NCBI RefSeq assembly: GCF_000252125.1
Contig: NZ_AHKF01000023.1
Coordinates: 1-50,213 of the forward strand
Direction: 5' to 3'
From: Flavobacterium frigoris PS1
Lineage (GTDB): Bacteria; Bacteroidota; Bacteroidia; Flavobacteriales; Flavobacteriaceae
DNA length: 50,213 nt
A model generated the notes under the pieces. The model did not search any database and was not told where the DNA came from. It saw only the letters and a list, made by a program, of their open reading frames with translations. A program made the translations under genes and the position numbers. Shown here one piece after another: positions 26,701 to 35,054 of this stretch (its first letter is position 1; each line of letters begins with the position of its first letter).

Positions 26701-27586
26701 AAAGAATTGTGTATTTATTTTAATGATTTCTTTCGATGGAAATATAGCTTTCCAATTTTATTTCGGCGGTATTACTGATATTAAATTGAGCTATCAAAAG
26801 TAGTGTTTTTATAATAGTACTCATCTGGTTCGTAAAACCCAAGCATAATTTAAAACTTAAAAGTTAGACATTATAATGCCTCCTTAATTACCTTTAACTA
26901 TTCAATTCTCAATTCATATTCCTATTTTCGCTCCCTAATTCACCTCTCTTGGAGGGGAATTTCAAAACGAGGTTTCCTAGGCTTTCTCTCCTTTCTCGTA
27001 TACCTATGAAACTATTATCCAACAACTTATTTTTTTATCTGTTCAATTTGAAAGTAACAGTCATAAATCTCTCAAATAAAATCTAAAACACACTTAGACT
27101 TCTATTTAAAAACACAATGTTTCAAATACATAAAGCTATCTTTAATTTTAATTGTTAAATTCCCTTCTTTAGGTCGGGGTGGGGATTTATTTCTTTACTT
27201 ACTCTCAATTATATTTTTCAGCTTCCCAAATATAAGATTTATTCTACTAAATCGTTCCTGTCCCAAATATAACAATACGCAAAGCAATCTCTTTAAGGTT
27301 TCCCTCACTTTTTCTGTAATTATAAATACAAAGCACAATCAAATCCCAAATCCCGCGTGAGGGACGGAAACGGAAAGCCCACAGTTCAGGCTTTTTGGCC
27401 GGACGAGGACTTGCAGTGGACTGCCCGACCGGAGCTTTTGCGGAGGGCACGCCCAAAAAAATGTTCGATAGTTTGCATCACTAGTTTTAGTCTTAAATTT
27501 TATAATAATATTAATAACTAAGCGCTTGAAAAAGCTGTAAATTGGCAGATTGATTTAGTACTATACATTCCTTTTGATACATACTT
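26701..27586. other. Long non-coding stretch upstream of porX
   Basis: This 886-bp stretch has no supported gene. It contains an imperfect hairpin at 26939-26958 (AATTCACCTC with GAGGGGAATT, loop TCTTG, one mismatch), a G-rich patch near 27175-27185, and a REP-like element at 27354-27456 that is clearly more GC-rich than its surroundings. A 69-codon frame at 27247-27456 runs through that element and looks spurious. The porX promoter should lie within the last 100 bp, but no exact TAnnTTTG is seen there. Confidence 0.6.
27354..27456 (-). repeat. REP-like extragenic element, copy 1
   Basis: Read on the minus strand, the element begins TTGGGCGTGCC and ends TCCCTCACGCG. It contains CGGTCGGGCAGTCC and a short hairpin GGCCAAAAAGCC. 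Its base composition is strikingly GC-rich against AT-rich flanks. The same ends and the GTCGGGC core recur in the element at 31851-31966 on the opposite strand, so this is a dispersed repeat and not a gene. Confidence 0.75.
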
Positions 27587-29140
27587 ATGGACAAAATAAA
27601 AATACTTTGGGTTGATGATGAAATCGATTATCTGAAACCGCACATTCTATTCTTAGAGAAAAAAAACTACAGTGTCACCACCTGCAATAACGGTCGTGAC
27701 GCAATTGATATATTTGAAAACGAAAATTTTGACATAGTATTTCTAGACGAGAATATGCCCGGCATGAGCGGCCTAGAAACCCTATCTGAAATGAAAGAAA
27801 AAAAATCAGCCATTCCTATGATTATGATCACTAAAAGTGAGGAAGAATATATCATGGAAGAAGCCATAGGCTCTAAAATTGCCGATTATTTGATCAAACC
27901 GGTCAATCCAAACCAGATTCTATTGAGTTTAAAAAAGAACTTGGACCACTCTCGTTTGATTTCGCAAAAAACGACTTTGGATTACCAAAAAGAGTTCAGG
28001 AAAATTTCCATGGAAATGGCGATGGTGAATTCCTATGAAGATTGGGTTGAACTATACAAGAAATTGATATTTTGGGAACTTAATCTGGAAAACATCAATG
28101 ACCATGGAATGATTGAAATATTAGAATCCCAAAAAGCGGAGGCCAACTCCCAGTTTGGAAAATTCATCGAACGTAATTACGAAGATTGGTTTTTGCCGAA
28201 AGCGGACAAACCTGTACAATCGCATACCCTATTTAGAGAATTAGTAGTTCCTGAAATAGTAAAAAAAGACAAACCCATTCTATTTGTGGTGATTGACAAT
28301 TTGCGCTACGACCAATGGAAAGTTTTTGAAAGCGAAGTTTCTAACTATTATAAGCTAGAAAAGGAAGTGCCATACTACTCTATTTTGCCTACGGCTACAC
28401 AATATGCCCGAAACGCTATTTTCTCTGGTTTGACACCTCTTGAAATGGAGAAGCAGTTTCCCCAATATTGGAAAAACGATCCCGAAGAAGGAGGGAAAAA
28501 CCTTTACGAAGCAGAATTTTTGTCAGCGCAATTAAAACGATTGGGACTAAATATAAAAGAAGATTATTTTAAAATCACCAATTTAGCATCAGGAAAAAAA
28601 CTGGTAGAAAACTTCAAGGGATTAAAAGAAAACGACTTGGTAACTGTAGTGTACAACTTTGTTGATATGCTCTCACACGCCAAAACCGAAATGGATGTGG
28701 TAAAAGAATTAGCATCAGATGACAAAGCGTATCGTTCGCTAACTTTGAGCTGGTTTAAGAATTCTCCTCTTTTGGAAATTATCCAACAGGCACAAAAACT
28801 GGGTTTCAAATTAATATTAACTACAGATCACGGCACTATCAATGTAAAGAATCCTTCTAAAGTGGTGGGCGATAAAAACACCAGTCTGAATTTGAGATAC
28901 AAAACCGGTCGAAGCCTCACTTATGAATACAAAGATGTGTATGCAGCAAAAGACCCAAAAAAAATAGGTTTACCTAGCATAAATATGAGCAGTTCTTATA
29001 TTTTTGCAAAGAACGATTTGTTTCTGGCGTATGTCAATAATTACAACCATTATGTGAGCTATTATAAGAATACCTACCAGCACGGCGGAATCTCACTGGA
29101 AGAGATGATTATTCCGTTTTTAATATTTAATCCGAAGTAA
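27587..29140 (+). CDS. porX: T9SS response regulator PorX (receiver + PglZ phosphodiesterase domain)
   Basis: This 517-residue PorX is full length. Residues 1-120 are a CheY-like receiver with the acidic pair Asp10-Asp11, phospho-acceptor Asp54 (DIVFLDENMPGMSG), Thr82 and Lys104 (IKPVN). The rest is a PglZ/alkaline-phosphatase-type domain with likely zinc ligands and catalytic residues in VVIDNLRYDQW (Asp237), PTATQYARNAIFSG (Thr271), NFVDMLSHAK (Asp360, His364), TTDHGT (Asp414, His415) and YQHGGISLEEM (His499). In Porphyromonas, PorX is phosphorylated by PorY, acts with the ECF sigma SigP, and controls type IX secretion; its PglZ domain cleaves oligonucleotides. The four T9SS cargo genes in this window would depend on this pathway. 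Confidence 0.95.
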   Translation: MDKIKILWVDDEIDYLKPHILFLEKKNYSVTTCNNGRDAIDIFENENFDIVFLDENMPGMSGLETLSEMKEKKSAIPMIMITKSEEEYIMEEAIGSKIADYLIKPVNPNQILLSLKKNLDHSRLISQKTTLDYQKEFRKISMEMAMVNSYEDWVELYKKLIFWELNLENINDHGMIEILESQKAEANSQFGKFIERNYEDWFLPKADKPVQSHTLFRELVVPEIVKKDKPILFVVIDNLRYDQWKVFESEVSNYYKLEKEVPYYSILPTATQYARNAIFSGLTPLEMEKQFPQYWKNDPEEGGKNLYEAEFLSAQLKRLGLNIKEDYFKITNLASGKKLVENFKGLKENDLVTVVYNFVDMLSHAKTEMDVVKELASDDKAYRSLTLSWFKNSPLLEIIQQAQKLGFKLILTTDHGTINVKNPSKVVGDKNTSLNLRYKTGRSLTYEYKDVYAAKDPKKIGLPSINMSSSYIFAKNDLFLAYVNNYNHYVSYYKNTYQHGGISLEEMIIPFLIFNPK

Positions 29141-29142
29141 TT

Positions 29143-29218
29143 TTTTTGTTTCAAGTTTAAAGTTTCATATTTTGTCTTTTCAAAAAAAATCAAGGCATGA
29201 AACTCATATTTCAAAATT
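29143..29218. repeat. GTTTAAAG-type intergenic hairpin, copy 1 (weak)
   Basis: The porX-tsaE spacer contains GTTTCAAGTTTAAAGTTTCAT and, further on, ATGAAACTCATATTTCAAAATTT. AGTTTCAT and ATGAAACT are exact reverse complements. It resembles two better inverted repeats at 38704-38755 and 42027-42095, so it may be a degenerate copy. Confidence 0.4.
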
Positions 29219-29235
29219 TAAAATAATAATAAAAA

Positions 29236-29643
29236 ATGGAATTTATTTTTTCATTAGATGAAATCGAAAATGTAGCGCGTAGCGTAGTCGCCGAAAACCC
29301 CAATAAAGTAATCCTTTTTCATGGGGAAATGGGAGCGGGGAAAACTACTTTTATTAAACAACTGGCTAAGGAATTGGGTGTTACGGAAGCTACAAGTAGC
29401 CCAACCTTTTCATTAGTTAATGAGTACGAAGCTACTAATAATCAATTAGTTTACCATTTTGACTTTTACAGGTTAAAACATGAAACCGAAGCCTTAGACA
29501 TGGGAGTTGATGAGTATTTATATTCAGGCAACTGGTGTTTTATCGAATGGGCTGAACAGATTCCAAATCTTGTCCCAGAAATACATTCGATTATCACTAT
29601 CAAGGAACTTCCTGACGGCAGACGCACTTTAAAATTAAGTTAA
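29236..29643 (+). CDS. tsaE: tRNA threonylcarbamoyladenosine biosynthesis ATPase
   Basis: This 135-residue P-loop ATPase is needed with TsaB, TsaC and TsaD to place t6A at position 37 of ANN-decoding tRNAs. Walker A is GEMGAGKTT at residues 30-38. Other family landmarks are the switch-like TSSPTFSLVNEY, HFDFYRL and FIEWAEQIP. The length is slightly short but normal for Bacteroidota. It starts 96 bp after porX and 19 bp before the acetyltransferase gene; the tsaE-porX-ald neighbourhood is conserved in Flavobacteria as far as I recall. Confidence 0.95.
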   Translation: MEFIFSLDEIENVARSVVAENPNKVILFHGEMGAGKTTFIKQLAKELGVTEATSSPTFSLVNEYEATNNQLVYHFDFYRLKHETEALDMGVDEYLYSGNWCFIEWAEQIPNLVPEIHSIITIKELPDGRRTLKLS

Positions 29644-29661
29644 ATCATAACTATTGATTTT

Positions 29662-30135
29662 ATGAATATAGATAATACTGTTACAATTATACCCTTCTCC
29701 TCCGATCTGACGGAACCCATAAAAACCCTGAATATCGAATGGCTCAAAAAATATTTTAAAATTGAGCCTAAAGACGAAAAGGTACTTTCTAATCCACAAG
29801 AGGAGATCATAGATAAAGGTGGAATGATTTTTTATGCCAAATATAATGGCAAGATCGTAGGTACCGTTTCCTTGATAAAAGTTACCGACACTGTGTTTGA
29901 ACTAAGTAAAATGGCAGTTACAGATGACGTACAGGGACTAGGAATAGGAAAGAAACTGCTACAACACTGCGTTGATATTGCTCAAGAACAAGGTATCCAA
30001 AAAATCATCTTGTACTCTAACAAAGGCTTAAAACCAGCTATTCATTTGTATGAAAGATTCGGTTTTGTAGAAGTTCTTTTGGAGGATGGCGTTTATGAAA
30101 GGGCGGATATTAAAATGGAAAAAATTATTTCCTAA
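29662..30135 (+). CDS. GNAT family N-acetyltransferase
   Basis: This 157-residue single-domain GNAT protein has an N-terminal strand (VTIIPFSSDL) and helix, then GKIVGTVSLIKV and FELSKMAVTDDVQGLGIGKKLLQHCVD (residues ~94-120), holding the acetyl-CoA pyrophosphate loop Q-G-L-G-I-G-K. The motif B region LYSNKGLKPAIHLYERFGFVEV completes the fold. The substrate is unknown. It lies 19 bp after tsaE, probably in the same transcript. It is not RimI by sequence, although pairing with a t6A gene could mislead an annotator. Confidence 0.9.
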   Translation: MNIDNTVTIIPFSSDLTEPIKTLNIEWLKKYFKIEPKDEKVLSNPQEEIIDKGGMIFYAKYNGKIVGTVSLIKVTDTVFELSKMAVTDDVQGLGIGKKLLQHCVDIAQEQGIQKIILYSNKGLKPAIHLYERFGFVEVLLEDGVYERADIKMEKIIS

Positions 30136-30229
30136 TTAATATTACTTCCAAATACCAATTTCTGTGCACTAAAAACATTTTATTTCTAATCTTTTTTGCG
30201 TATTTTTACTTCAAATCATCCTATTAACA

Positions 30230-31429
30230 ATGTCAATATCATTTACGCCTTTTACAAAACAACAGTTATTGCCTCAAGAAGAAAAACTAGAGGTAGCTAG
30301 AAAAAAAAGCGATCTTTTCATCGGTATTCCCAATGAGACTAGTTATCAAGAACGCCGTATTTGTCTTACTCCAGATGCTGTAAACTCCTTAACTTTTAAT
30401 GGACATAGGGTAATGATTGAAGCCGGCGCAGGAGAGAGTTCCAGCTACTCGGACAAAGAATATAGCGATGCAGGCGCAGAAGTAACTAACGACACTAAAA
30501 AAGTATTTGGTTGTCCAATGATATTAAAAGTCGGACCTCCCACGATTGCAGAAATCGAAATGATGAACAGTCAGACGATCCTGATATCATCCATTCAACT
30601 AAAAACAACCAGAAAAGCTTATTTTGAAGCCCTAAGTAAAAAGAAAATTACTGCTTTAGCTTTTGAATATATAAAAGATGAAGATGGTACCTACCCAGCG
30701 GTTCGCTCATCAAGCGAAATTGCAGGTACGGCTTCTGTACTAATTGCTGCCGAACTGATGATTACTAATGAATTCGGAAAAGGACTACTATTTGGTAATA
30801 TTACAGGCGTTCCTCCTACTGATGTTGTAATATTAGGCGCCGGAACTGTTGGTGAATTTGCAGCTAAAACGGCAATAGGTCTAGGAGCAAGCGTAAAAGT
30901 TTTCGACAATTCTATCACTAAATTAAGACGTTTACAAAACAATATAAATCAACGGATTTTTACTTCAACCATTCAACCAAAATCTTTACTGAAAGCTTTA
31001 AGACGTTGTGACGTTGCTATTGGCGCCATGAGCGGCATTGAGCGCTGCCCTGTTGTGGTTACAGAAACAATGGTCGAGCACATGAAAAGAGGTGCGGTAA
31101 TCGTAGACGTGAGTATTGATACTGGCGGTTGCTTTGAAACCTCAGAAGTAACCTCACATGAAAAACCTACATTCATAAAAAGTAATGTCGTACACTACTG
31201 TGTCCCTAATATTCCTTCTCGTTATTCTAAAACTGCCTCTCTTGCCATAAGCAATATCATTAGTCCTTATTTAATGCAAATTGCAGAGGATGGTGGTATA
31301 GAAAGCGCCATTCGATGCGACATCGGATTAAAACACGGGGTTTATCTTTATCATGGAATATTAACAAGCAAAGTCATTGGCGACTGGTTCGATTTACCAA
31401 ATAACGACATCAATTTAATTGTGTTTTAA
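30230..31429 (+). CDS. ald: Alanine dehydrogenase
   Basis: This 399-residue NAD-dependent enzyme interconverts alanine with pyruvate and ammonia. It has an N-terminal AlaDh/PNT domain (IGIPNETSYQERRICLTPDAV near residues 32-52, where Arg and a lysine-rich region bind pyruvate). The central Rossmann domain has VVILGAGTVGEFAAKTAIGLG. The C-terminal part has VIVDVSIDTGGCFETS and VVHYCVPNIPSRY. Bacteroidota members carry an extra N-terminal stretch of about 30 residues, seen here. A transhydrogenase alpha subunit is less likely because no pntB follows. Confidence 0.92.
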   Translation: MSISFTPFTKQQLLPQEEKLEVARKKSDLFIGIPNETSYQERRICLTPDAVNSLTFNGHRVMIEAGAGESSSYSDKEYSDAGAEVTNDTKKVFGCPMILKVGPPTIAEIEMMNSQTILISSIQLKTTRKAYFEALSKKKITALAFEYIKDEDGTYPAVRSSSEIAGTASVLIAAELMITNEFGKGLLFGNITGVPPTDVVILGAGTVGEFAAKTAIGLGASVKVFDNSITKLRRLQNNINQRIFTSTIQPKSLLKALRRCDVAIGAMSGIERCPVVVTETMVEHMKRGAVIVDVSIDTGGCFETSEVTSHEKPTFIKSNVVHYCVPNIPSRYSKTASLAISNIISPYLMQIAEDGGIESAIRCDIGLKHGVYLYHGILTSKVIGDWFDLPNNDINLIVF

Positions 31430-31450
31430 GTAAACTTTCAATTACCTTTG
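31419..31450 (+). promoter_or_regulatory. Promoter of the DUF4258-like gene
   Basis: TTG at 31419-31421 and TACCTTTG at 31443-31450 are separated by 21 bp, a good match to the Bacteroidota pattern TTG-N17-23-TAnnTTTG. The promoter overlaps the end of ald. The predicted leader to the ATG at 31464 is only about ten bases. Confidence 0.7.
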
Positions 31451-31463
31451 CAAAAAAAAATTC

Positions 31464-31838
31464 ATGAAGTTTGCACAACGTTTTGCCTACTATTTAGTAG
31501 GATTAGTAATGGGGCTGTTTTTTGTGGCTATGGTTTTTAGTGGAAAAGACACCCGATGTAATTATTTTCCGAATTCTAGAGTTTTGAATGATTTAAGAAA
31601 CAAACCTTTCCATTATTCTGAAAAAGCCTCTAAAGTCTTGGCCGAAAAATGGATTGATACCATTGACATAAAAAATACTTTACAGTACGGAGATGTTGAC
31701 TTTGACAAAAGCAACACCGAATTCAAAAAAGCAAAAATGTACGTCATTGAAGGAAAAACAGTAAAAAACGTTGAAATCATCCTAAAGGTGAGCAACGGCT
31801 CTGATAAAGCTACCTTGGAAGAAATTATCAAAAAATAA
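31464..31838 (+). CDS. DUF4258-like membrane-anchored small protein
   Basis: The 124-residue protein has one N-terminal membrane segment (YYLVGLVMGLFFVAMVFSG, residues ~9-27) followed by an external domain. Cys32 and the stretch NYFPNSRVLNDLRNKPFHYSEKA are characteristic of Flavobacterium proteins annotated as DUF4258. The C-terminus YVIEGKTVKNVEIILKVSNG would form strands. Function unknown. It has its own promoter, 34 bp after ald, and a strong terminator downstream. Confidence 0.7.
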   Translation: MKFAQRFAYYLVGLVMGLFFVAMVFSGKDTRCNYFPNSRVLNDLRNKPFHYSEKASKVLAEKWIDTIDIKNTLQYGDVDFDKSNTEFKKAKMYVIEGKTVKNVEIILKVSNGSDKATLEEIIKK

Positions 31839-31850
31839 CATTCTCATAAT

Positions 31851-31966
31851 TTGGGCGTGCCAGAATTAAAAAAAGGGGCTAATTATCAATTCGGTAATTA
31901 GCCCCTTTTTTTAATGGCGTCGGGCTATACGCGCTACTTCGGTAGCCTGCTCCTATCCCTCACGCG
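31851..31966 (+). repeat. REP-like extragenic element, copy 2, with an embedded terminator
   Basis: The element begins TTGGGCGTGCC (31851-31861) and ends TCCCTCACGCG, matching both ends of the element at 27354-27456. The core GTCGGGCTATACGC is followed by a perfect GCTAC-TTCG-GTAGC hairpin (31933-31946), an extra-stable tetraloop form. Between the left end and the GTCGGGC core lies a strong terminator hairpin (31868-31912) where copy 1 has only a short GC-rich linker. Confidence 0.75.
31868..31912. terminator. Bidirectional terminator between the DUF4258-like gene and ung
   Basis: GGGGCTAATTA (31875-31885) pairs exactly with TAATTAGCCCC (31895-31905), flanked by seven A on the left and seven T on the right. 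It serves both convergent genes. Confidence 0.9.
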
Positions 31967-31991
31967 AATAACGCGAAATTACAACGTCTTT

Positions 31992-32663
31992 CTAAAACCA
32001 TGAAATATCCATTTTTCCCTCTTTTTTTAAATACTCATTTGTTTTACTAAAATGTTTATTTCCAAACCATTTACCCTGATTGGCGCTCATAGGAGAAGGA
32101 TGTCCCGCTTCTAAAACTAAGTGTTTGCTTCTATCAATTTTACGCCCTTTTTTATGCGCAAAAGCCCCCCAAAGTAAGAAAACAATCCCTTCTTTTTCAT
32201 CAGAAATCTCCTGAATAACAGCATCTGTAAAAACATTCCATTTCAAGTGTTTATGACTATTAGGAATATCTTTTCTTACCGTTAGTGACGCATTCAAGAG
32301 TAAAGTGCCTTGTTTCGCCCAATGTTCTAAGTTTCCTGAAGTAGGCAAAAAAATACTGCCAAGATCATCATTGATTTCCCTGAAAATATTTCGTAACGAA
32401 GGCGGAATTCGAACTCCGTCATTTACCGAAAAACACAAGCCATTGGCCTCCCCTTCCCCATGATATGGATCTTGACCAATGATAACCACTTTCAAATCGT
32501 CAAAACTACAATTGTCAAAAGCAGCAAAAATCAAATCGGCAGGAGGATAACAAGTATATTCCTCATATTCCTGCTCCACATTCAACATTAATTCCTCAAA
32601 ATAGGTTTTTTGAGTTTCACCAGACAAAATAGTTTTCCATTCCTGATTTAAAGAAATTTTCAT
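31992..32663 (-). CDS. ung: Uracil-DNA glycosylase
   Basis: This 223-residue family 1 UDG removes uracil from DNA at the start of base excision repair. The catalytic water-activating motif GQDPYHG is at residues 63-69 with Asp65. The minor-groove loop motif HPSPMSANQG contains His188. The uracil-pocket strand LLLNASLTV (residues ~121-129) carries the conserved Asn. The gene is divergent from mutS2, another DNA-maintenance gene, with 111 bp between the two ATGs. Confidence 0.97.
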   Translation of the reverse strand: MKISLNQEWKTILSGETQKTYFEELMLNVEQEYEEYTCYPPADLIFAAFDNCSFDDLKVVIIGQDPYHGEGEANGLCFSVNDGVRIPPSLRNIFREINDDLGSIFLPTSGNLEHWAKQGTLLLNASLTVRKDIPNSHKHLKWNVFTDAVIQEISDEKEGIVFLLWGAFAHKKGRKIDRSKHLVLEAGHPSPMSANQGKWFGNKHFSKTNEYLKKEGKMDISWF

Positions 32664-32774
32664 TTAATAAATTTTATAACAAAGTTGCAAAGTTTTTAGT
32701 AATCTACACTACAATATACTCTTTTTTAACTCTGAATCTTTGTAACTTTGTTGCTTTGCAACTTATCTTATAAA
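32664..32774. promoter_or_regulatory. Divergent ung/mutS2 promoter region with 11-bp inverted repeat
   Basis: AAGTTGCAAAG (about 32680-32690) near ung and CTTTGCAACTT (about 32754-32764) near mutS2 are exact reverse complements. The plus-strand -7 box TAACTTTG is at 32743-32750, giving mutS2 a leader of about 20 nt. The minus-strand copy lies where the ung leader would start. The symmetric arrangement could bind a shared regulator or be a by-product of similar promoter words. Confidence 0.5.
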
Positions 32775-34943
32775 ATGATATCCATCACCGAAAAAACATT
32801 ACAAGATTTACAATTTCCAACCGTTCTAGAAACGATTTCTACAATCTGTAATACAGACATTGGAAAACAAAAAGCTTTAGAGATAACTCCCTTTAAAGAC
32901 AAAGAAAGTTTGATGCAGGCTTTAATGCAAACATCTGAATATGTTTCCTCTTTCCAAAACAACAATGCCATTCCCAATCATGGCTTTGATGCCATCACTC
33001 ATGAAATTAAGTTTCTGGCAATAGAAGATAGTTTTCTTGAGGTAGGAAGTTTTAGAAAAATTGCGACCCTTTCGGCTACCGTTAATTTTTTATTGAATTA
33101 TTTCAAAAAATTTGATGATTATTATCCTCGTTTAAATACCAGGGCCAACGAAGTTGAACTAACCAAGGAAATCATTTCTTATATTGACCAAATCGTTGAT
33201 AAATACGGTGAGATAAAAGATAATGCATCACCAGTACTTTTAGATGTTCGAAGAAATATGAACTCAGTACGAGGCAAAGTAAATCAAAGCTTTGGTTCGG
33301 CATTGACACAATACAACAGTTTAGGTTATCTTGACGACATCAAAGAAAGCTTCGTTCAAAACCGTCGGGTTTTAGCTGTTTTGGCCATGTATCGTCGAAA
33401 AGTAAAAGGATCTATATTGGGAAGCTCTAAAACAGGAAGCATCGCTTATATCGAACCAGAAGCTACTTTACAATATTCTCGGGAATTAAGCAATTTAGAA
33501 TATGAAGAATCCGAAGAGATTATGCGTATTTTAAAGCAATTATCGAATGATATCCGTCCCTTTTTACCCTTATTAAAACAATATCAAGATTTTCTAAGTG
33601 ATATCGATGTAATTGCCGCCAAAGCAAAATACGCAAATCGAATTAACGGTATTTTACCTCATATTACAGATAACCGTAGACTCTATTTTAGAGATGCCTA
33701 CCACCCTATTTTATATCTGAATAACAAACAGAAAAAAGAAATTACGCATCCGCAGACTATTGAATTACAACAGGAAAACAGAATAATAGTAATTTCTGGA
33801 CCTAATGCTGGAGGTAAAACCATATCATTAAAAACCGTAGGTTTACTTCAATTGATGTTACAATCAGGTATGTTGATTCCAGTTCATGAACGTTCTGAAA
33901 CTTTTCTTTTCGACAGAATACTAACAGATATCGGAGACAACCAATCTATTGAAAATCATCTTAGTACATATAGCTACCGACTGAAGAACATGAACTACTT
34001 TCTCAAGAAGTGCAATAGCAAAACGATGTTCCTAATTGATGAATTTGGTACAGGCTCTGATCCGGAATTGGGCGGTGCCTTAGCTGAAATTTTTCTCGAA
34101 GAGTTTTACCATCGGGAGGCCTTTGGGATTATAACAACACATTATTCAAACTTAAAAATATTAGCAAACGAATTACCATTTGCAACCAACGCCAACATGA
34201 TGTTTGACGAAAAGTCATTAGAGCCCATGTACAAATTGGCCTTGGGCCAAGCAGGAAGTTCTTTTACTTTTGAGGTAGCTTTGAAAAACGGAATTCCTTT
34301 TAGCTTAATTAATCGAGCCAAAAAGAAAATTGAAGTTGGAAAAGTACGTTTTGACAAGACCATTGCCACCCTTCAAAAAGAACGTTCTAAAATGGAAAAA
34401 ACCTCTCAAACATTAAAAGAGGAAGAAACCAAAGCGCGCGAAGAAGGAAAAAAAATGGAAAGCATTAATGTAAAGATTAAGCAGAAACTGGAAAGCTATC
34501 AGGAATTGTATGATAGCAACCAAAAAACAATATATATAGGCCAGAAAATTGAAGATATAGCGGAGAAATATTTCAATAATAAAAGTAAAAAAGATCTTAT
34601 TGGTGAGTTTTTAAAAATCGTCGAAATCGAAAATTCAAAGCGTAAAAAAGCTACAACCAAAGAAGCGAAGGCCATCGTAGCAAAGAAAAAAGAAGTGATT
34701 GAGGAAGTCACCGTTCACGTTGAAGAAATAAGGAAAGAAAAGAAAGAAAAGAAACTAAAACCCGTTATAGAAAAACCTAAAGCAATTATTCGGTTAGGAG
34801 ATCGCGTCCGAATGCTAGATGGAAAAGCCGTAGGAACAATTGACACTATCGAAAAAAACAAAGCAACCGTAAATTATGGTATGTTTACCTCTAAAGTGAG
34901 TTTGGATGAGCTTGAGCTGGTTGAAGCGGTTAAGAAGAAGTAA
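32775..34943 (+). CDS. mutS2: MutS2-type ATPase lacking the Smr domain
   Basis: This 722-residue MutS2 protein has its start at the ATG 32775 (MISITEKTLQDLQFP); the TTG at 32748 sits in the promoter. Core and clamp helices are followed by the ABC-type ATPase: Walker A SGPNAGGKTISLKT, Walker B MFLIDEFGTGSDP and the H-loop ITTHYSNLK. A long lysine/glutamate-rich coiled coil follows (about residues 510-660). The protein ends in a KOW-like beta domain (IRLGDRVRMLDGKAVGTI). Classic MutS2 (about 780 residues) carries a C-terminal Smr nuclease domain, which is absent here. MutS2 suppresses recombination or rescues collided ribosomes in other bacteria; without Smr the role is less clear. Confidence 0.9.
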   Translation: MISITEKTLQDLQFPTVLETISTICNTDIGKQKALEITPFKDKESLMQALMQTSEYVSSFQNNNAIPNHGFDAITHEIKFLAIEDSFLEVGSFRKIATLSATVNFLLNYFKKFDDYYPRLNTRANEVELTKEIISYIDQIVDKYGEIKDNASPVLLDVRRNMNSVRGKVNQSFGSALTQYNSLGYLDDIKESFVQNRRVLAVLAMYRRKVKGSILGSSKTGSIAYIEPEATLQYSRELSNLEYEESEEIMRILKQLSNDIRPFLPLLKQYQDFLSDIDVIAAKAKYANRINGILPHITDNRRLYFRDAYHPILYLNNKQKKEITHPQTIELQQENRIIVISGPNAGGKTISLKTVGLLQLMLQSGMLIPVHERSETFLFDRILTDIGDNQSIENHLSTYSYRLKNMNYFLKKCNSKTMFLIDEFGTGSDPELGGALAEIFLEEFYHREAFGIITTHYSNLKILANELPFATNANMMFDEKSLEPMYKLALGQAGSSFTFEVALKNGIPFSLINRAKKKIEVGKVRFDKTIATLQKERSKMEKTSQTLKEEETKAREEGKKMESINVKIKQKLESYQELYDSNQKTIYIGQKIEDIAEKYFNNKSKKDLIGEFLKIVEIENSKRKKATTKEAKAIVAKKKEVIEEVTVHVEEIRKEKKEKKLKPVIEKPKAIIRLGDRVRMLDGKAVGTIDTIEKNKATVNYGMFTSKVSLDELELVEAVKKK

Positions 34944-35054
34944 AAAATCAAGTGTCAGGTTTAGTGTGCTCAGTTATGCATCAAACTATTTTACTCAAAC
35001 TGATTCATTATTTCAGTCACTTCAATAAATTAACAACAAATACAGACCGCATAA

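Noticed and set aside
27247..27456. 69-codon frame on the minus strand
   Set aside because: It runs through the GC-rich REP-like element and encodes a Pro/Arg-rich sequence typical of translated repeats, with no start context or family match.
29662..30135. RimI (ribosomal protein acetyltransferase) next to tsaE
   Set aside because: The sequence lacks RimI-like features and is a generic GNAT protein; tsaB, which usually accompanies rimI, is absent here.
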